Source of the DNA: Talinum fruticosum
Lineage: Eukaryota > Streptophyta > Magnoliopsida > Caryophyllales > Talinaceae
NCBI GenBank assembly: GCA_021018815.1
Contig: JAITYX010000033.1
Span: forward strand, 1,364,001-1,428,000
Direction of reading: 5' to 3'
DNA: 64,000 nt
Shown: positions 1 to 13,178 of the stretch, piece after piece
How the letters are laid out: each line of letters starts with the position of its first letter
Numbering within the stretch: position 1 is the stretch's first letter
Translations under genes and position numbers: made by a program
Notes under the pieces: generated by a model
Database searches by the model: none
Told to the model about the DNA's origin: nothing
The model's input: the letters and a program-made list of their open reading frames with translations, nothing else

Positions 1-46
1 AAATAATCAGCAAATACGAAAACCTAAATGGGAAGAATGTACGTAC

Positions 47-107
47 CCACAGACTGGTCAGGAATAGAAGCATGAATAGCTGCTGATTGGGGTGCCCTTG
101 TCGGATC
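47..107 (-). CDS. possible internal exon of a gene running off the left edge
   Basis: On the minus strand an acceptor-like TTTGTAG is followed by a 61-nt open stretch and a donor-like GTACGT. It reads D-P-T-R-A-P-Q-S-A-A-I-H-A-S-I-P-D-Q-S-V in one frame. The surrounding minus-strand DNA up to about 360 is T-rich, then CGCCGC-rich, as in a plant 5' untranslated region or first intron. No family is recognised, and the exon is inferred from splice-site shape and an open frame alone. The rest of the gene would lie left of the window. Confidence 0.3.
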
Positions 108-366
108 CTACAAACTCAAAATTTGAGCATTGGTTAACCAGAATAACGAAAAACAATCTGGTAATAATGGCGAAGAATAATTGAGATTTTTTTATTGAAT
201 GTAGGAAGAAAAGGGGAATCAAATAGCGAAATGGATAATAAGGATTGAAAATTGGAAGGGGAAAATCGGAGAGCAAAGACAAATAGCGAGTATTACACCT
301 CAACGTCGTCGCCGCCGCCGTAACTTTGCCTCAGAATTGGGAATGGTGGATTGTTTGCTCCTTCAG

Positions 367-409
<43 letters not shown>

Positions 410-505
410 AGGGAGGGAGAAGGAGGAGGCTTGCCGTTATTTCTGGCGCCTATTGTATTGTTGGCTGCTGATCAGAGAGAGAGAGAGAGAGAGAGACGGA
501 GAGAG
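367..505. repeat. GA microsatellites
   Basis: Two runs of (GA)n, about 367-403 and 472-497, are separated by GGGA repeats and a short unique stretch. Such purine runs are common in plant 5' untranslated regions and may belong to the possible minus-strand gene at the left edge. The 77-codon reading frame across them is an artefact of the repeat. Confidence 0.85.
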
Positions 506-559
506 AATGAATTTTATTTGAATAAACTTTTAAAAAGAACAAAAAAGAAGAGAATATGA

Positions 560-1330
560 AGACCAGTTGATATGAGCATAGCAACTCTTTTTTAATTTTT
601 AATTTTTTTTAATTTGGAAGAGATTTAAATAACAATATAATATAATAAAAAAGAGGGAATTAAATATGTGATTTAATGCACTCACGATCTTAATTTTAAT
701 TACTAAATTATGACCTTATTTTTTTAATTACAATCAAGACCTCATTGATAATATAGCATAACTAAAGCATTCATTCATATAATAACTCCGAGATTATAGC
801 GTAGGAATTCATATAGTATAGTACTATTTCTTTAATTTTTTTATTGAAGCATGAGGATTACTAAAATACGGGATCTTGATAATTAAAAAAAAAAAAAGGA
901 GGGATTTGTGTCTTAGAGGCATGAGAAGTCCTAAAACTTATAACCTACCCTAAATAGCTTTCAATTTTATGAGATTAGGGTGTAAATGAGTTGAACTAAG
1001 CCTGAGCAGAGAGACTCAAACTCGACAAATCTATAAAATTTAAGCTTAGATTTAACTCGGTATTTTTTTAATTTATTTTTGTTTAAGAAATTTCCAAACT
1101 CATTACTACAATCAAAATTAAATTCTAGATTTTTACCTTGTATTCCAGAAGAGCCATTAAATAAAATTTTATTGCTGTAATTTCATACTTTCCAAGCACT
1201 TTAGGAAAAAACAAACCAATTAAACCGAACACGGATATAATAATATCAAATTGTTGTTTGGCAATCAACCCTCATGGGAGTATTATTTGAAGTACTTATA
1301 CATGATACTCATTATTAATCTCATGAACGT
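560..1330. other. AT-rich intergenic DNA
   Basis: AT-rich sequence with short homopolymers. No coding frame, RNA gene or transposon end was recognised. Confidence 0.6.
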
Positions 1331-1332
1331 TC

Positions 1333-1534
1333 ATAAGATGTTCAATTAGTCATCCTTTTTAGGTCATATTATAAGATGTTCAATTAGTCATCTTTTTAGG
1401 TCATATTCGTTTTAACGGTTAAAATTAATGGTTTGAGGTTAGAAGCGTTTAGAAACAATTAGAAACAGTTGCGTATTAAAACTAATGGTTTGAGGTTAGA
1501 ACCGTTTAGAAACAATTAGAAACAGTTGCGTATT
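1333..1534. repeat. two adjacent tandem duplications (about 38 bp x2, about 57 bp x2)
   Basis: A unit beginning ATAAGATGTTCAATTAGTCA occurs at 1333-1370 and again at 1371-1407. Immediately downstream a second unit beginning TTAAAA(T/C)TAATGGTTTG occurs at 1419-1475 and 1476-1533. Copies differ by one or two bases, so both duplications look fairly recent. A GC-richer patch (1534-1860) follows, in which I find no convincing gene. Confidence 0.8.
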
Positions 1535-3860
1535 AACAGCCGTCTTTTTTTGCGGGGTGGGGGCTCCCTCTGGCTAAGTAGAATACTAGCATTCCACCTC
1601 AATCAGCATTTTCAGACAGCCGCTACAGTGCAGCCACGACAAAAGACTGCGCAACAGATCAGCCCAGGACAGAGACAAGGAGAAAATGGAACTGGGGTCG
1701 AGGGCAGAAGAGACGCGGTTGTTTTAGTTTAGCCAGCCGCAGAGACGAGGGAGGAGAAAAGAGGGCTGGCAACAACGAGGGAGGAGACAAGGTTGTTTCT
1801 GGTTTGCTGACCACCAGCGAATCCTCAGATATTCAGAATGCCAGTTAGGAGGGTTTTAATCCGGCATCTTATAGTTCACACACGGACACACCCTCTCATT
1901 CCATATAGCCTACTCTTCCATTTTAGTTGAACATAACGGATAAACCTCCCCGTAGCTACATAAAGCAATAAGTAACCAACAAATATCTCCATCATACTTA
2001 AATTCAACTGTGTGTTCACCATACATAATAATTTACACCCATATAACCATATGCTAGAGGTACAACGTTCTTAGACAAGCTGAGATGAACCTCTCCACCC
2101 TTATTCTCTCTTCTGACCACAATTACAACTGGTGTTTTTCGTTCGGGAGCTTACCTACTATTACTAGTCCACTATCAAGGCCAAATAGAATCAAAATCAC
2201 AGCATTCATCCTTCAGCAAGACAGACTCAACCTGTCACAAAAATAACACAGTTTGCGTCATAAAATGAATGCAACCCACATCATCATAGTCAGAAAAGGG
2301 TAAAATATTGAGTAGGAAATAATGCCAAATTCTGATCACTAACATTTAAACTTATCAACTAGCTTATAGATTTTACGGAAAACACGGGCATTTACCTGTT
2401 TAAGAAATTAAAGCATCCATAGGGCTGGAGGATGCTAGTAGTTAGAAGCCTTCAATCAAATAATGAACGGGTCAAATAGGCAAATAATCATGTATAAGCC
2501 GCCTACATCAGAAGATTTTTTTTTTTTTTTCCTGGAGCAATCTTGGAATCTCATAATCCAAATAATGATTTTATGCCAGAGATAACTCCAGTCAACAACA
2601 GTAGATGACAGTTGAAAACATCTGATGGACAGATCACCTTTCACAACAGAGCCCAGGGAAGGAAGGAAGGAATTTCAAGGATCTCACGATTGCGGAATAA
2701 GGATTGAGCAAGCTGGATGTCATACTTCAGTTTTGTACTAAGTGTTTCCGCTACACCGGACTCCTAGTCCAGATCTAAAAATTACTAGGAATTAAGGGGT
2801 AATATGTGACATGCAACAAAATTCCTTAATTCAGAAATCCTTGCTAGTGTCTCAGTTTACATTGACCTCAAACTTAAGGAGATAGCAGCAACCATGATAT
2901 AAAGGCATAAGAAAATTATGCTTCAGGCTTAACAGAAGTTCAGAAGAAACGGGAAGTCCTACATTCATGCTAGAAATAATAGTAATGAAACCAGTTATGA
3001 AGCACGGTGATGAGGTATTGACAACTTTTCCTGTACCTTCATCAGTAAAACACAGAACTCCCACAACTAACCCCCCAAAAAAAATCCCTCTCTTTTAACC
3101 AACATCAATTCCTTGGAATCTATATCTTCTCTCCTATGGCAGGAGTTTTGCTTCTATTTAACTTCACATCATGAAATCATGCACTAGTAGGCTTAATAAA
3201 TCATGTATCCTACACAGGTCTAAAGGGATTTATCCTTCTCTCTCAAAATCAAGAAGAAACACAAACACCACTAACTGTCATCCAAAGTCAGGACCCCAAA
3301 GATTAGTGACCATAGACATCCTTGAGTTATGCAGAATAACTGTTCAAATTTAATGTCTACCCACAGAGAGAGTGCTGAAGGTTTCTCTTCTCATCAGTGG
3401 ACAACCCCCTTTCCCCTCTTTTCCCAACAACCCCACAATCAAGCAGATGCACAGAGTGCTAGACTCTCTCACACATCGAAGAAGAGGTTACTTAAACAAT
3501 GCTGTTAGAAAGTAAATACCAAATTGATTATAACCCTAAACTCTAGGAAAGGTTGCAGGAAAAAGAACACAAGATGACACTATAGTTTCCCAGGCCCAAA
3601 TAGTATGGTACACATAACACCTCCACATTCACAAGGTACTAGCATCAAGCACAAATAACATGGAAAAAGATCACAGGTCATTCAGGTTATAACAAGCCTA
3701 AAGCACGTAGGATAGAGACAATTCTCAAAAGATAAAAATTCCACTTTAAAAAACCTATCTCTAGGCATACATGCCCCTATCTCCTCTGCACTCCCCCCAA
3801 AAAAACACTACAAAAAAAAGGCCTACTAGAATACATCTTTCCTCCAATTAGTATATGGTC
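1535..3860. other. intergenic stretch downstream of the RING-H2 gene
   Basis: No exon, RNA gene or transposon terminus was recognised. Part of it could be 3' untranslated sequence of the minus-strand RING-H2 gene, but no decisive poly(A) signal was seen. A poly(T) tract lies at 2517-2530. Confidence 0.5.
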
Positions 3861-4065
3861 CTCCCGGGAGTACGGACCGTCGTATACTCCCGGGGTTATT
3901 TAGTGTACAATTGTATACTGATTAGTGTAATTGTACACTAATAAGTATACAATTGTACACTAATTAGCCCTAGGAGTACATGACGGTTTGTACTATTGTA
4001 CACTAATCGGTTTACAATTGTACACTAATTAACCCCAGGAGTACATGACGGTCTGTACTCCCAGG
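3861..4065. mobile_element. fold-back MITE-like element with about 53-bp terminal inverted repeats
   Basis: The left arm (3861 to about 3913, starting CTCCCGGGAGTACGGACCGT) matches the reverse complement of the right arm (about 4013-4065), with a handful of mismatches over roughly 53 bp. The interior repeats the motif TGTACAATTGTACACTAATTA in both orientations, so the whole element can fold on itself. No coding capacity is present. I could not fix a target-site duplication, so the superfamily is open. It lies about 320 bp downstream of the RING-H2 stop codon and may be within its 3' untranslated region. Confidence 0.75.
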
Positions 4066-4382
4066 TATTTTCCTCTTTCCTCTCGCCACACTAAGTTCAT
4101 GTCTTGGGTGGGGAACAATTAAGTATTCTCCGAGTAAAACTCAAATTCATATTTGCACCAATATATTTCCTGGAATGACCCAATATTTACTTATGAAGCA
4201 ATTTCAATATTTCAGCCTCAACAAAATTCAGCTGATGGATTGAATATCAACCAAAAATAAAGAACCCATTAAAATTTTTGGTGGCAAATTTTCTACTCAC
4301 AGTTGTGTAGTCTCACATTCAAAATCAAAACTAACCTTCAACAATGAAATGCTATGAGCAGAAGCAACCAACAATGACATGC

Positions 4383-7080
4383 TCAGTCTGAACCAGATCG
4401 TGCAGGACATGGTGCATTCACAGTGCTTTCACTCGGATGATTCCCTTCAGGTCCAACAACAGAATCAGCTTCATGTTCCCTAGCTGGATCCACAGCAGGC
4501 GCACTATCTGGACTATCAGGCACAGAATCATTGCCGGGTCTTCCACTGCCCCTAGTTTCAAGACGCTCCATCATTCTGGACACAGTCGCTATTCCGGCAT
4601 TGACTTCTCTCCTCACTTCAGAGCCAATATCTGACATCGGAGAGTTGCGCGAAAACCATCTTTCCTTCCATCCTCTGGTGCTCTTTGATATGGACTCCTT
4701 GTATCTGTTACAATAGTGAAGAATGATAAATAAATTTCAAACTGCAAGCTATGTCAATCTGATAAATTCAAGTGGAGTGCAAAGAAAATTTAACATGTAG
4801 ATGATCCATATGTTCAATACCTCATAGACATTGAATTAAGTCGAGATTTTAGAGCTTCTGAAAATGACTGGAGATCTGATGGGCCAGCTCTATCTTGAGA
4901 TCTTGGTGAAGATTGACTAGGGGACCTCCTAAAATAAGGTGATAAAAAACTAGTCACTAAAACCGAGTTTAAAAGCAAAGTTGATGTAGACAACCACATT
5001 TCATAGGAGCAACAAGACACTAACTCATTGTGTGAGGGTGATGCATGATGACCAGTAGCAAGGGCACTAGTTCCAGAGGTAGAAACCACATCTCTTTGAG
5101 CTGAATGACTTGGAGAAAAAGTGCTTGGAGAACCTTCTCCTCCTATTCTTGGCGAAGAAGGTGTGCCAACAGAACTAGCTGAAGATACATTCTGTCCTCC
5201 ATCAGGAGAAGTTGGAGCATGGGCACTTGGCTGAGCGGAGAATACCAGAAATTGTGGACGACCTTGTGTTGATGATCTACTCCTGTGACCTTCTCTTCTG
5301 GAAAAATGGCGTGCACGCCCCATAGCAGCAGCAGCAGCTAAGTGCTGAATTATGCGCTCTTCCAGTTCAGCATCATTGACACCAACTGGCAACTATATTT
5401 TATGCAAACAAAAAGGAAATAAGTGAAAATCCATGCAAGGTAAGGGTAATCAACACCACCTGAGAGATCAAGAAGCGCTATTACTAGCACGGTTCCATCT
5501 CCTTACATGTTGTATCTCGAAATCCCCCAATGTAGGATGATGAAATATGGCTGCATTTCTCGGTGGGTTGAGCCTGAGGTTCCTTTCCTGCACCACAGCA
5601 TCTAATAGCTCTTGGCTGGACAGGAAGACAAAAGGAAAAGACCCTGGTAAAAATCTATGACAACCATGCACAAGAATTTTAAGACAGACAGGTCACAGGT
5701 ACAAACCTTGTAGGATCCTTCAGACTGATAGGCTGCCAACACATTGGGCATTGGGAACTCCTCTGACACCTAAAAAGCTATGCATTAGATTTAGATATCT
5801 TTTTGGAATTTTATAACATTATAGTTTAACATAAATAGACCAGTACAGAAATCTTATTTCTTAACTACCAGCCATGGCAATTGTCATATCATTATCTATA
5901 TCTTCAATTAGAAAATTCCAAATTTTCAAAGTACATAGAATGGGCTGATTTTTTATTTTTAGTTCATGAGCCTATAGAAAGGTACATCTACAAAGATGAA
6001 ATCAATTTCTCACTCAAGAGAAAACCATGTCCTCCCCTATCTTTTACATTACAAGTTTCACTCATTATTTTTCTCCCCACACTTGTACACAGCTTTCAAG
6101 AGGAGCTGAAACAGTATTTTTGAATGACATATTTTGCAGGGAAATAGACAGCGATTCCAGGAGTAGATAGACACTTATTGTTGATTGACAACATCTACTA
6201 GGTAGAGCGGTATATAGGGAAGAATTAGGTGGCCCCTGAACATGAGGAGAAAATCACCAACATATAATACAACAAACGTCCATACCATCTAAAGTATCCA
6301 CAGAAAATAAAGGACCACAAGCTCTATCCAATAGACCAATCTAGAAGAGTTTAGAGGACAAGTCTAGTGGCATGAACCACACTAACGCCATATTCTGGCA
6401 CTGAGTTCATAATTTTTCACAAGAATGAAGATAATTCAGCCACACAAAAACATGAGACAAATCTATTGTAAGCACAGTTCCAAAATATAAAATTAAGCTC
6501 GGTTACCATTCCAGAATACACTGAAGATGAAACTCATGTTTACAACCCGTCACCTGCGAGATTGAAGAACACAAATTTACAGATCAACCTTGAGCATTGT
6601 GGAAAGCTCAAATTCCAGAAACTTATAGGTTTCCAATTAGCACAATGTATTACCGTAGAAGGATCACTTTCGCAGAACGCCTCCAGGCAGATACTACACG
6701 CATCATCACAAGCATCTTGAATGCCGCCCTCTACAAAAGCGGCGGCTGAAGTCAATTTGGCTTCCGACAATTTCTTGCTCTCATCCATCCCCGGAGCCTA
6801 TCAAAACCCAAAACCCCATAATGATCACAACTCTTTTCACAAAATTAACCCCTCCAAAAACCAACCAAAATTCCAAACATTCAAAACCCCCAATTCACCA
6901 AAGCAAGTTTCAAGTCAAATAATCAAGAATTAGGTCAGCATACATCAAACAAGTTCACCCCACAAGATCAATTCCAAAAAAAGAAACATCAACTCAAAAT
7001 CAACAAACAACGGAGCTAACTCGAGCTATAAACAATTCAAATTCTTTCCACGGAGTAATCTAAAGCAAACTTACCTCCAT
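4383..7080 (-). CDS. RHF2A: RING-H2 finger E3 ubiquitin-protein ligase, RHF2A-like
   Basis: Predicted E3 ligase. The Arabidopsis RHF1A/RHF2A pair supports gametophyte cell-cycle progression by promoting turnover of the CDK inhibitor KRP6 (established for the family). Eight exons on the minus strand with GT-AG borders and matching phases: 7080-7075, 6797-6654, 6553-6507, 5769-5707, 5615-5507, 5392-5025, 4928-4821 and 4704-4383, giving about 388 aa. The RING-H2 (C3H2C3) is assembled from exons 2-4: CSICLEAF, then CKHEFHLQC, then CPMCW. Conserved family blocks follow: NPPRNAAIFHHPTLGDFE, then LPVGVNDAELEERIIQHL, a Ser/Pro-rich middle, and C-terminal SRMMERLETR. Exon 1 encodes only Met-Glu; an alternative start is the in-frame ATG at 6788. 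All RING ligands are present and no frame breaks were seen. The paralogue (RHF1A versus RHF2A) is assigned by recall of these blocks. Confidence 0.88.
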
Positions 7081-7200
7081 AGAGACACTGACAAATCAGG
7101 GCAAGGCGACCGATGATATCAAAACAGCCTCAAATAATCTCAGGATAGATCGATTATTGGAGAACGGAGAGGCTAGATTGGGTGTTGAGGAGGGTACTGG

Positions 7201-10200
7201 AAAACCCTAGAGAGAGAGGATTGAAGGAACATGGAGGGGATGAATGAATGGGGAAGGGAACAAGGAAAGGGAAGACTAGTCTACTTTAGTTCATCCTTTT
7301 TCTTTTTATTTATTTATTGTTTTTCTTTTTTCTTTTTCTTTTTGTTTTTTTCTTTTTTTCCCCCTTTTGTTGGGCCTGGGACTGAACCCACAGTGTATGA
7401 AGACCTACACTAAAGTCTTCCAATCAGTGTGGATTCGCCACGTAGCATTTTTTTAATGGAAATTGAATTTTATTTGTGAATTTGTGATTACAAAGTGTGT
7501 CGTTTCAAAGAGACTTTTCTCTCTCCAACCAAATCTCATCATCTTTTACTTATATGTTCCCCACTTTGGTTGGTGTACGTCGAATTGGGTTAAGAATTTG
7601 TTGCATGCAAGAAGATTTAAATTGTGTAATATTCGTGTCGTTTTAATAACGACATATTATCGATTATGATTTTTATGTTGAACGAACTTTATACATTGAA
7701 CATTTATTGAGGACACTTTAATAAATTTTACAAATTGGAAAAAGTATATATATTATTATATCTTTCGACAATCGAAGCCCATTTAATAAATTTCACGAGT
7801 TTTTGTATGATATCGACATTTTTTTCTTTGTGCAAACAAATTAACAACGGATAATTCCACCTTATGTGATCAACCCCGTTCTTAAGACAATATCACCTCA
7901 TTTTGGATCTTCATGAAGTCTAGTTGAGGAAACAAGGGCTTTTTTCATGGATTTGCAAATTGCATCCATGGTTGTCCACGAAGGTCATGTTCTATTTACT
8001 TTTAACTTACGATCTTACGATTACTTACGATTGCTTACAATCTGTTTACACCTCCTTAAAACTTTTTATAACCAACTTTACAACTATATTACAACTTCTT
8101 ACAATCTTATTTATAACTTCTTATAATCTTATATTTCCTTACAAGTAAATGAAATATGATCAAAGTCACTGTAACGTCAAAAAGACTATTGAGGCAACTT
8201 ACTTGTTTCCAAACTGGGTATTTCACTTGTATGTCTTCATTTTTGTGACTTTTTTTCCCTTCCTGCCCCTTTTTTTTTCTAAGGATCATGTCTTTAATGG
8301 GATTGGCTTGATGCTTGATACTTGTGCGTGTACTCTTTTCTTCTTCTTCATCTCATGATGAAGCCTTTTTTGAGTTTGGTATGATACTTGTGTTCTTTGT
8401 TCAATTTTTTTCATGAGCATGTTTGTGCTCCACATCACTCCCAGTCAATCGGGTTAAATTTATACAGAGTGTCTAATAAATAGATACATGAATCCATATA
8501 AATCATTTGAGTACAGGGTTAGTTAGGAGTTGTACTATTATTTTATCTAAAAAAACATTTATCTTTTTAAATCAAACCTGGTGAACATTAGTAGTTGTGT
8601 GTTTGGTTTCCTCCAGTATGTTTTTTGACATATTATCGTACTATTTGGGTTAGAATTTAGTATATATTTTTGTTGGAATTACAAATCATCTTTGAAAAAC
8701 TATATGTTAATTCTGTATAAATTATAGAAAGGCAAAATAAAAAAAGTCGAACACGATTAAAAAGTTTATCAATATTCTTATATAATGAGGAAAAATCCAA
8801 CAACTTTCACTCTAATTACATAAACAATTTGAAAGTTGGCTTGCAAATAAAACAAACAGTATAATTTTTTAGGAGTTTTGGATCGGTAGGAAATGCAATT
8901 ACCATCAAATTTTAAATTGACTTAACCAATAAATCCATAGGAACTTTGTCAAATTTCTATTTTTTATAATCCACCATGAAGTTTTGTAATTTGGACGGGG
9001 GTTGAATAGAATGTCATTGTGATTCAACAAATGGGCAAGTGGGTAGAGAGAGAGGACCCACTCAATTCCGTCTGCTCGAAGTTACATAAAAATTATCATT
9101 TATTTTTATTTTTTGTTTATTTACGTTAGTTTATGTTCGTTTTGTTCTTTTTGTTCGTTTACGTTTGTTTGTGTTCTTTTTATTTGTTTATGTTCATTTC
9201 TTCTATTTTCTCTTACTCATTTATCTTATTTTCTCTTATTTTCTGTTTATTTCTATTCGTTTTTATTTATATATTTTTTTTATGTAACTTCAAACAAATC
9301 ATCAAAAGAATCATATATGAATGATGTGTGAAGGAAAAAAATATATACATATTTCAGGTTGCCTTTCAATACAGGCCCAACTAGCTGGCAAAGGTTTGTA
9401 TGGACCATTCTTTTCTTGGCAAAAGCCCATGGTTTCCAAGCACCCACTCGTGACTAGTCTCTCTCTCTCTCTCCCCCTTATCTTTTTCTTTTTTAAAAAA
9501 TAATAAGTTGTCTACCGATTAAACTCCTACACAAAGACTGTTAGTAACGTTAAGTTAGAAAGAAGAGACACTAATGCAGTTTTTAGTATGGTTAAAATCG
9601 AAGTCTTGACTCTTGAGTATAATAAATCTCATTTTAATTATATTATAATTATGTTATACTTATCTTTTGTAACTCATCCGAACTAAAAAAATAAAATAGA
9701 CGAGAAAGATGACTTTTAAAATTAGACATCAAAATCCCTTTCACATCATAGTACCATACCTATAAATGGGGGAGGAGACTTTCTATCCTCCTAAAACTTG
9801 TATTTATAAGACGGGGAACAAAGTTGGCCCCTAAGATGTTGTTAATTAATATCAACCGAGTAAAGACTTATTGCCCTTGATTTTCTCTCATACTTATCAC
9901 CGAACGAATTATAGTAGATATAGACTCATGACAAAATAAAAAAAAAGAAGAAAATAATAAAATCGAGTTAAATCCTAACTGTTATCAACTACACAATAAA
10001 ATACCCTAGTTTTGACCAACCAAAAAGATAAGGGTATCATGGTGAAAGTTCACTATTAAAATTAAACAAAATAAAAAAAAAAATGAAGGTGAAAGTCCAC
10101 TTGATAATTACAGAGAGGTAAAAAGAGATCCGTTGTGATATATATGCCCACTTCATGAGAATAAGAATTTAATTATCGTAAAGGAATAAAGTCATGATAA

Positions 10201-11217
10201 TTAATAAATGGAAAATGTGTAGGCAAGTCAGTTTCATAATTTGTTTATTTATTATTATTTATTCCACATATATAATGCCCCTTGCACGTCTTTTTGGATT
10301 TCTTCTCCCATTCTGCTGCATGAAAAGTCATCACTTATTTTCTTTTTAATTGTCAAATCAGTATTTAACTGGTCAAGAATCTAGATTCTTTTGACATTTT
10401 TACCCCCCCACCCCAATAAAAAATAAAAAAAATTCCTTGGTGAAGAGTTGATGGAATACTCTCTATTTGTTTGAGTGAATGAATGTGGTAAATGGTGAAA
10501 CATTTAATCGAAAATCAGATAATTATACATTGAAAAATTGTTTATTTTCTGACATGATAAGAAAATATAAGAAGAAAAAAATGAGCATAATTTAATATGG
10601 AAAAAAATCAGCAAAAACAAAATATTTGTACCCATGACAATGAATCTTTTATATGTTCCTCCTGAATTCAATTGATGTATGATAATCGTATGCTAGCAAT
10701 CAAGGAACAATGGTAACGAGATCGTGACCGATAATTAAAGAACAGATTATATTTCATAGTATGCAATCATGTACATATATAAGAAACGAACTCATACTCT
10801 TATATCAAACGAATGTTTAGTTATGGTGTTTTAGTTCACATTTGTATTTCGATTGTGTTCACACACATTACTATCGTATCCTCATTTCCTTTTGATAGGA
10901 GGATAATCACAACAACAAATTCAATCTCGATAACGAATTCAATCTAAGCAAATGTACCTCTAACACAACCATACAGCCATGCATGGACCATCCCATCACC
11001 TCTTCGTTCAACCCCAACCCGAACCCAAACCCGACGTAGGTCTCTTGGGAGGTTAGGATTTACCCAACCCCAATCCAAACCCGAAGCTGAGCCATGAGGG
11101 TTAAATCAAACGTCCCCAAATTCCACCATCATATTCTTGGTCACTTGATCATCATACAAAGGCGTGGTTACTTGACCAATCAATCAATGAGAATCAATCG
11201 ATGAATCAATCGACAAA
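7201..11217. other. gene-free AT-rich stretch
   Basis: Upstream of the RING-H2 gene. It contains T-rich low-complexity DNA (7285-7365), a GTTT/TTCGTTTA-type simple repeat (9105-9270) and a CT run (9459-9477). Near 10995-11095 a CCCAACCC-type imperfect repeat lies just downstream of the next gene. Open frames here are short and driven by composition. No RNA gene or element end was recognised. Confidence 0.6.
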
Positions 11218-11730
11218 TCAAGCAAATCTTTGAGAAGGGCTCCTCCAGAACCCAGTGCTATTGAACTGGTCCCACATCTGCTTATCCAACTCTACCGCCT
11301 CCGCCGATCCATCAATCGAAACCTTCACCGTCTCGAACTCCCTGAAATCGACGTCGGACAACTCGTCGGAGTAGCTGGGGTGGTGAAAACCGCCGCCTCC
11401 TACGGAACTCTCCGCCGCCTGCTGCAGAAGGCCTTTCTTCTTCTTGATCATCTTTTGCCGCCGCTTCCGCAGAATCCGCCGGCAAATGGAGGCCGGAACT
11501 TTATACACCGCCAGGACTACGAACTCCACCAACACGCATGGGCAACAGCAGCATACGACGAAGCACCCCGCCGCCGTCCCTCCGGCAACTTCTCCGACGT
11601 TGGACGAGGACTTACGCATCGCCCTCGGTGGCGGCGACGGAGTCCCCGGCGGCGTTAGGGTTCGGGCGAGGAGCGGTTGCCGGCGGGTCAGATCCACCGG
11701 AGAAGACCGGATCACGATGTGACCCGTCAT
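11218..11730 (-). CDS. plant-specific Cys-rich protein of unknown function (170 aa)
   Basis: Intronless. I chose the ATG at 11730-11728, which starts MTGHIVIRSSPVDLTRRQPL. The in-frame upstream ATG at 11949 would add 73 Ser/Leu/Phe-rich residues that look like translated 5' untranslated region. Visible features: an N-terminal basic and Pro-rich part, a central Cys cluster running into a hydrophobic segment (CCCCPCVLVEFVVLAVYK), a basic stretch (RRILRKRRQKMIKKKKG), an acidic part (SDELSDVDFREFE), and a C-terminal FWRSPSQR motif. I recall this arrangement from a conserved small family of land plants without established function. The Cys cluster beside a hydrophobic run suggests membrane attachment or acylation (inference). 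A TATA box lies about 290 bp upstream of the ATG. Confidence 0.78.
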   Translation of the reverse strand: MTGHIVIRSSPVDLTRRQPLLARTLTPPGTPSPPPRAMRKSSSNVGEVAGGTAAGCFVVCCCCPCVLVEFVVLAVYKVPASICRRILRKRRQKMIKKKKGLLQQAAESSVGGGGFHHPSYSDELSDVDFREFETVKVSIDGSAEAVELDKQMWDQFNSTGFWRSPSQRFA

Positions 11731-12012
11731 TTTGGAGAGGGAAAAAGGGAAGAGAGATGAGAAAATCGAATTCGGGGATTCTTCAAATGCTTCGCATTCG
11801 ATCAATTCGCTTGAAAATGGGGGAGAATTTGACGGTGGAAGAAGGAAAAGGGTAGTTTTTGAGGAGAGGGAAAGTGAACTGGATATGAGAAGGATGGGAA
11901 GGGAGAAGACGAAGAAACAGCTAGCAGAAGAAGATGAAGAGGCGGACACAATGGCGGCCGCGCTTTCTTCGGTGGTTTCCAGGAAGCGTGAGTTGGAGGG
12001 CCAGAGACGTGG

Positions 12013-12019
12013 TTTTATA
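12013..12019 (-). promoter_or_regulatory. TATA box for the 170-aa Cys-rich protein gene
   Basis: TATAAAA on the minus strand in a GC-richer context. A start site about 30 bp downstream (near 11985) would give a 5' untranslated region of about 255 nt before the ATG at 11730. Confidence 0.6.
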
Positions 12020-12079
12020 GACTTCGTTCTCCGCCGAGCGCCAACCCCCCAAAAAAAAAAAAAGAAAAAGAAAAAGTGA

Positions 12080-13178
12080 GAGAAAATTTCAAAATAATTA
12101 GGATAAAATTAAATTATAAATTCTTAGTTGATACCGTCTAACTAAAGTGTTATAATGAGATTGATATTTTAATTAGTAATTTTTTAAATAATTTTTATAG
12201 TGACAAAATAGTTATTTTAAATTAATTTTTTTATTTATAGGTTACTGGTAAGGATAATTTAATAAAAGCAACCTTAAATAGATAACTAATTACCCCTATA
12301 ACTATTAAGAATCATTCTTATTATGTATATCTCCCTTACACAATTTTAGACATAACATAATAAAATAAAATTATACTTTTGGAGGTCGGAGAAAAAATTG
12401 TACCTTAAAAATACAATCAAATCAAAAATTACCTCATATAAACATAAGTTTTAAAGTTTAATCTTTCTTTTTCTGAACTGATAGAGTCTCGATAAAGTTA
12501 TTACTATATATCATAATTCGAGTTCCATTCAAATTAATTTTTTCACCTCATTTGCACAAAACAAAGTTCAATATAACTTCAATTTTATTTGTTTTTACAT
12601 TATCTATTTTTCAATTCATGGATAAATATAACTTTTAATATTTTTTGTTATCCAAAATACAAAAAGAATAAAATCAAGGATTGAGTAAATATGTTTAGCA
12701 TTGCAACTAATCTCACTTATTAGCTAATTTGCTCATAAGATGATGCAATTATTTATATCAATTAAGGTTAGTTTAAGGAATTTGCTACTCTTTTTTATTT
12801 AGATGAATTATTAATATGATATAATTCTATGTAAAGAATTATGGGATTTGGGAGGGTCAAACTTAATAATTAATAATTAATATATCTAAGAAATTAATGT
12901 GTCAATTTTAGAGTTTTGTTAATTTCAACATTTATGATACTGTTCATAACTCCTAACCCTAATCAAAAGTAAATATTGATAAAATTTTGGTAACATTTGA
13001 TAGCAACTAATCGATTTATAACTACTAGTAACATTAAAAACCATCGATAAGCATTGATAATTGCTAATCGTAGCTACTAATAGTATTGATAACTCGCTAT
13101 CGTAACTACTAGTAAATGTTAATCACCGCTAATAATATCTAATTGCTATTCGTAATTGTTACTTACTTCTAATCGCTA
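12080..13178. other. AT-rich intergenic DNA with degenerate TAATCG/CTACTA repeats
   Basis: No gene seen. From about 12990 to 13175 short words such as GATAACT, CTAATCG and GTAACTACTAGTAA recur irregularly, like a decayed minisatellite that ends at the border of the first Stowaway-like element. Confidence 0.55.

Noticed and set aside
326..559. 77-codon Arg/Glu frame
   Set aside because: Translation of GA microsatellites.
11230..12079. Plus-strand frames of 92-142 codons rich in Arg
   Set aside because: Antisense shadow of the 170-aa minus-strand gene and its leader; the minus frame has the conserved motifs and the TATA box.
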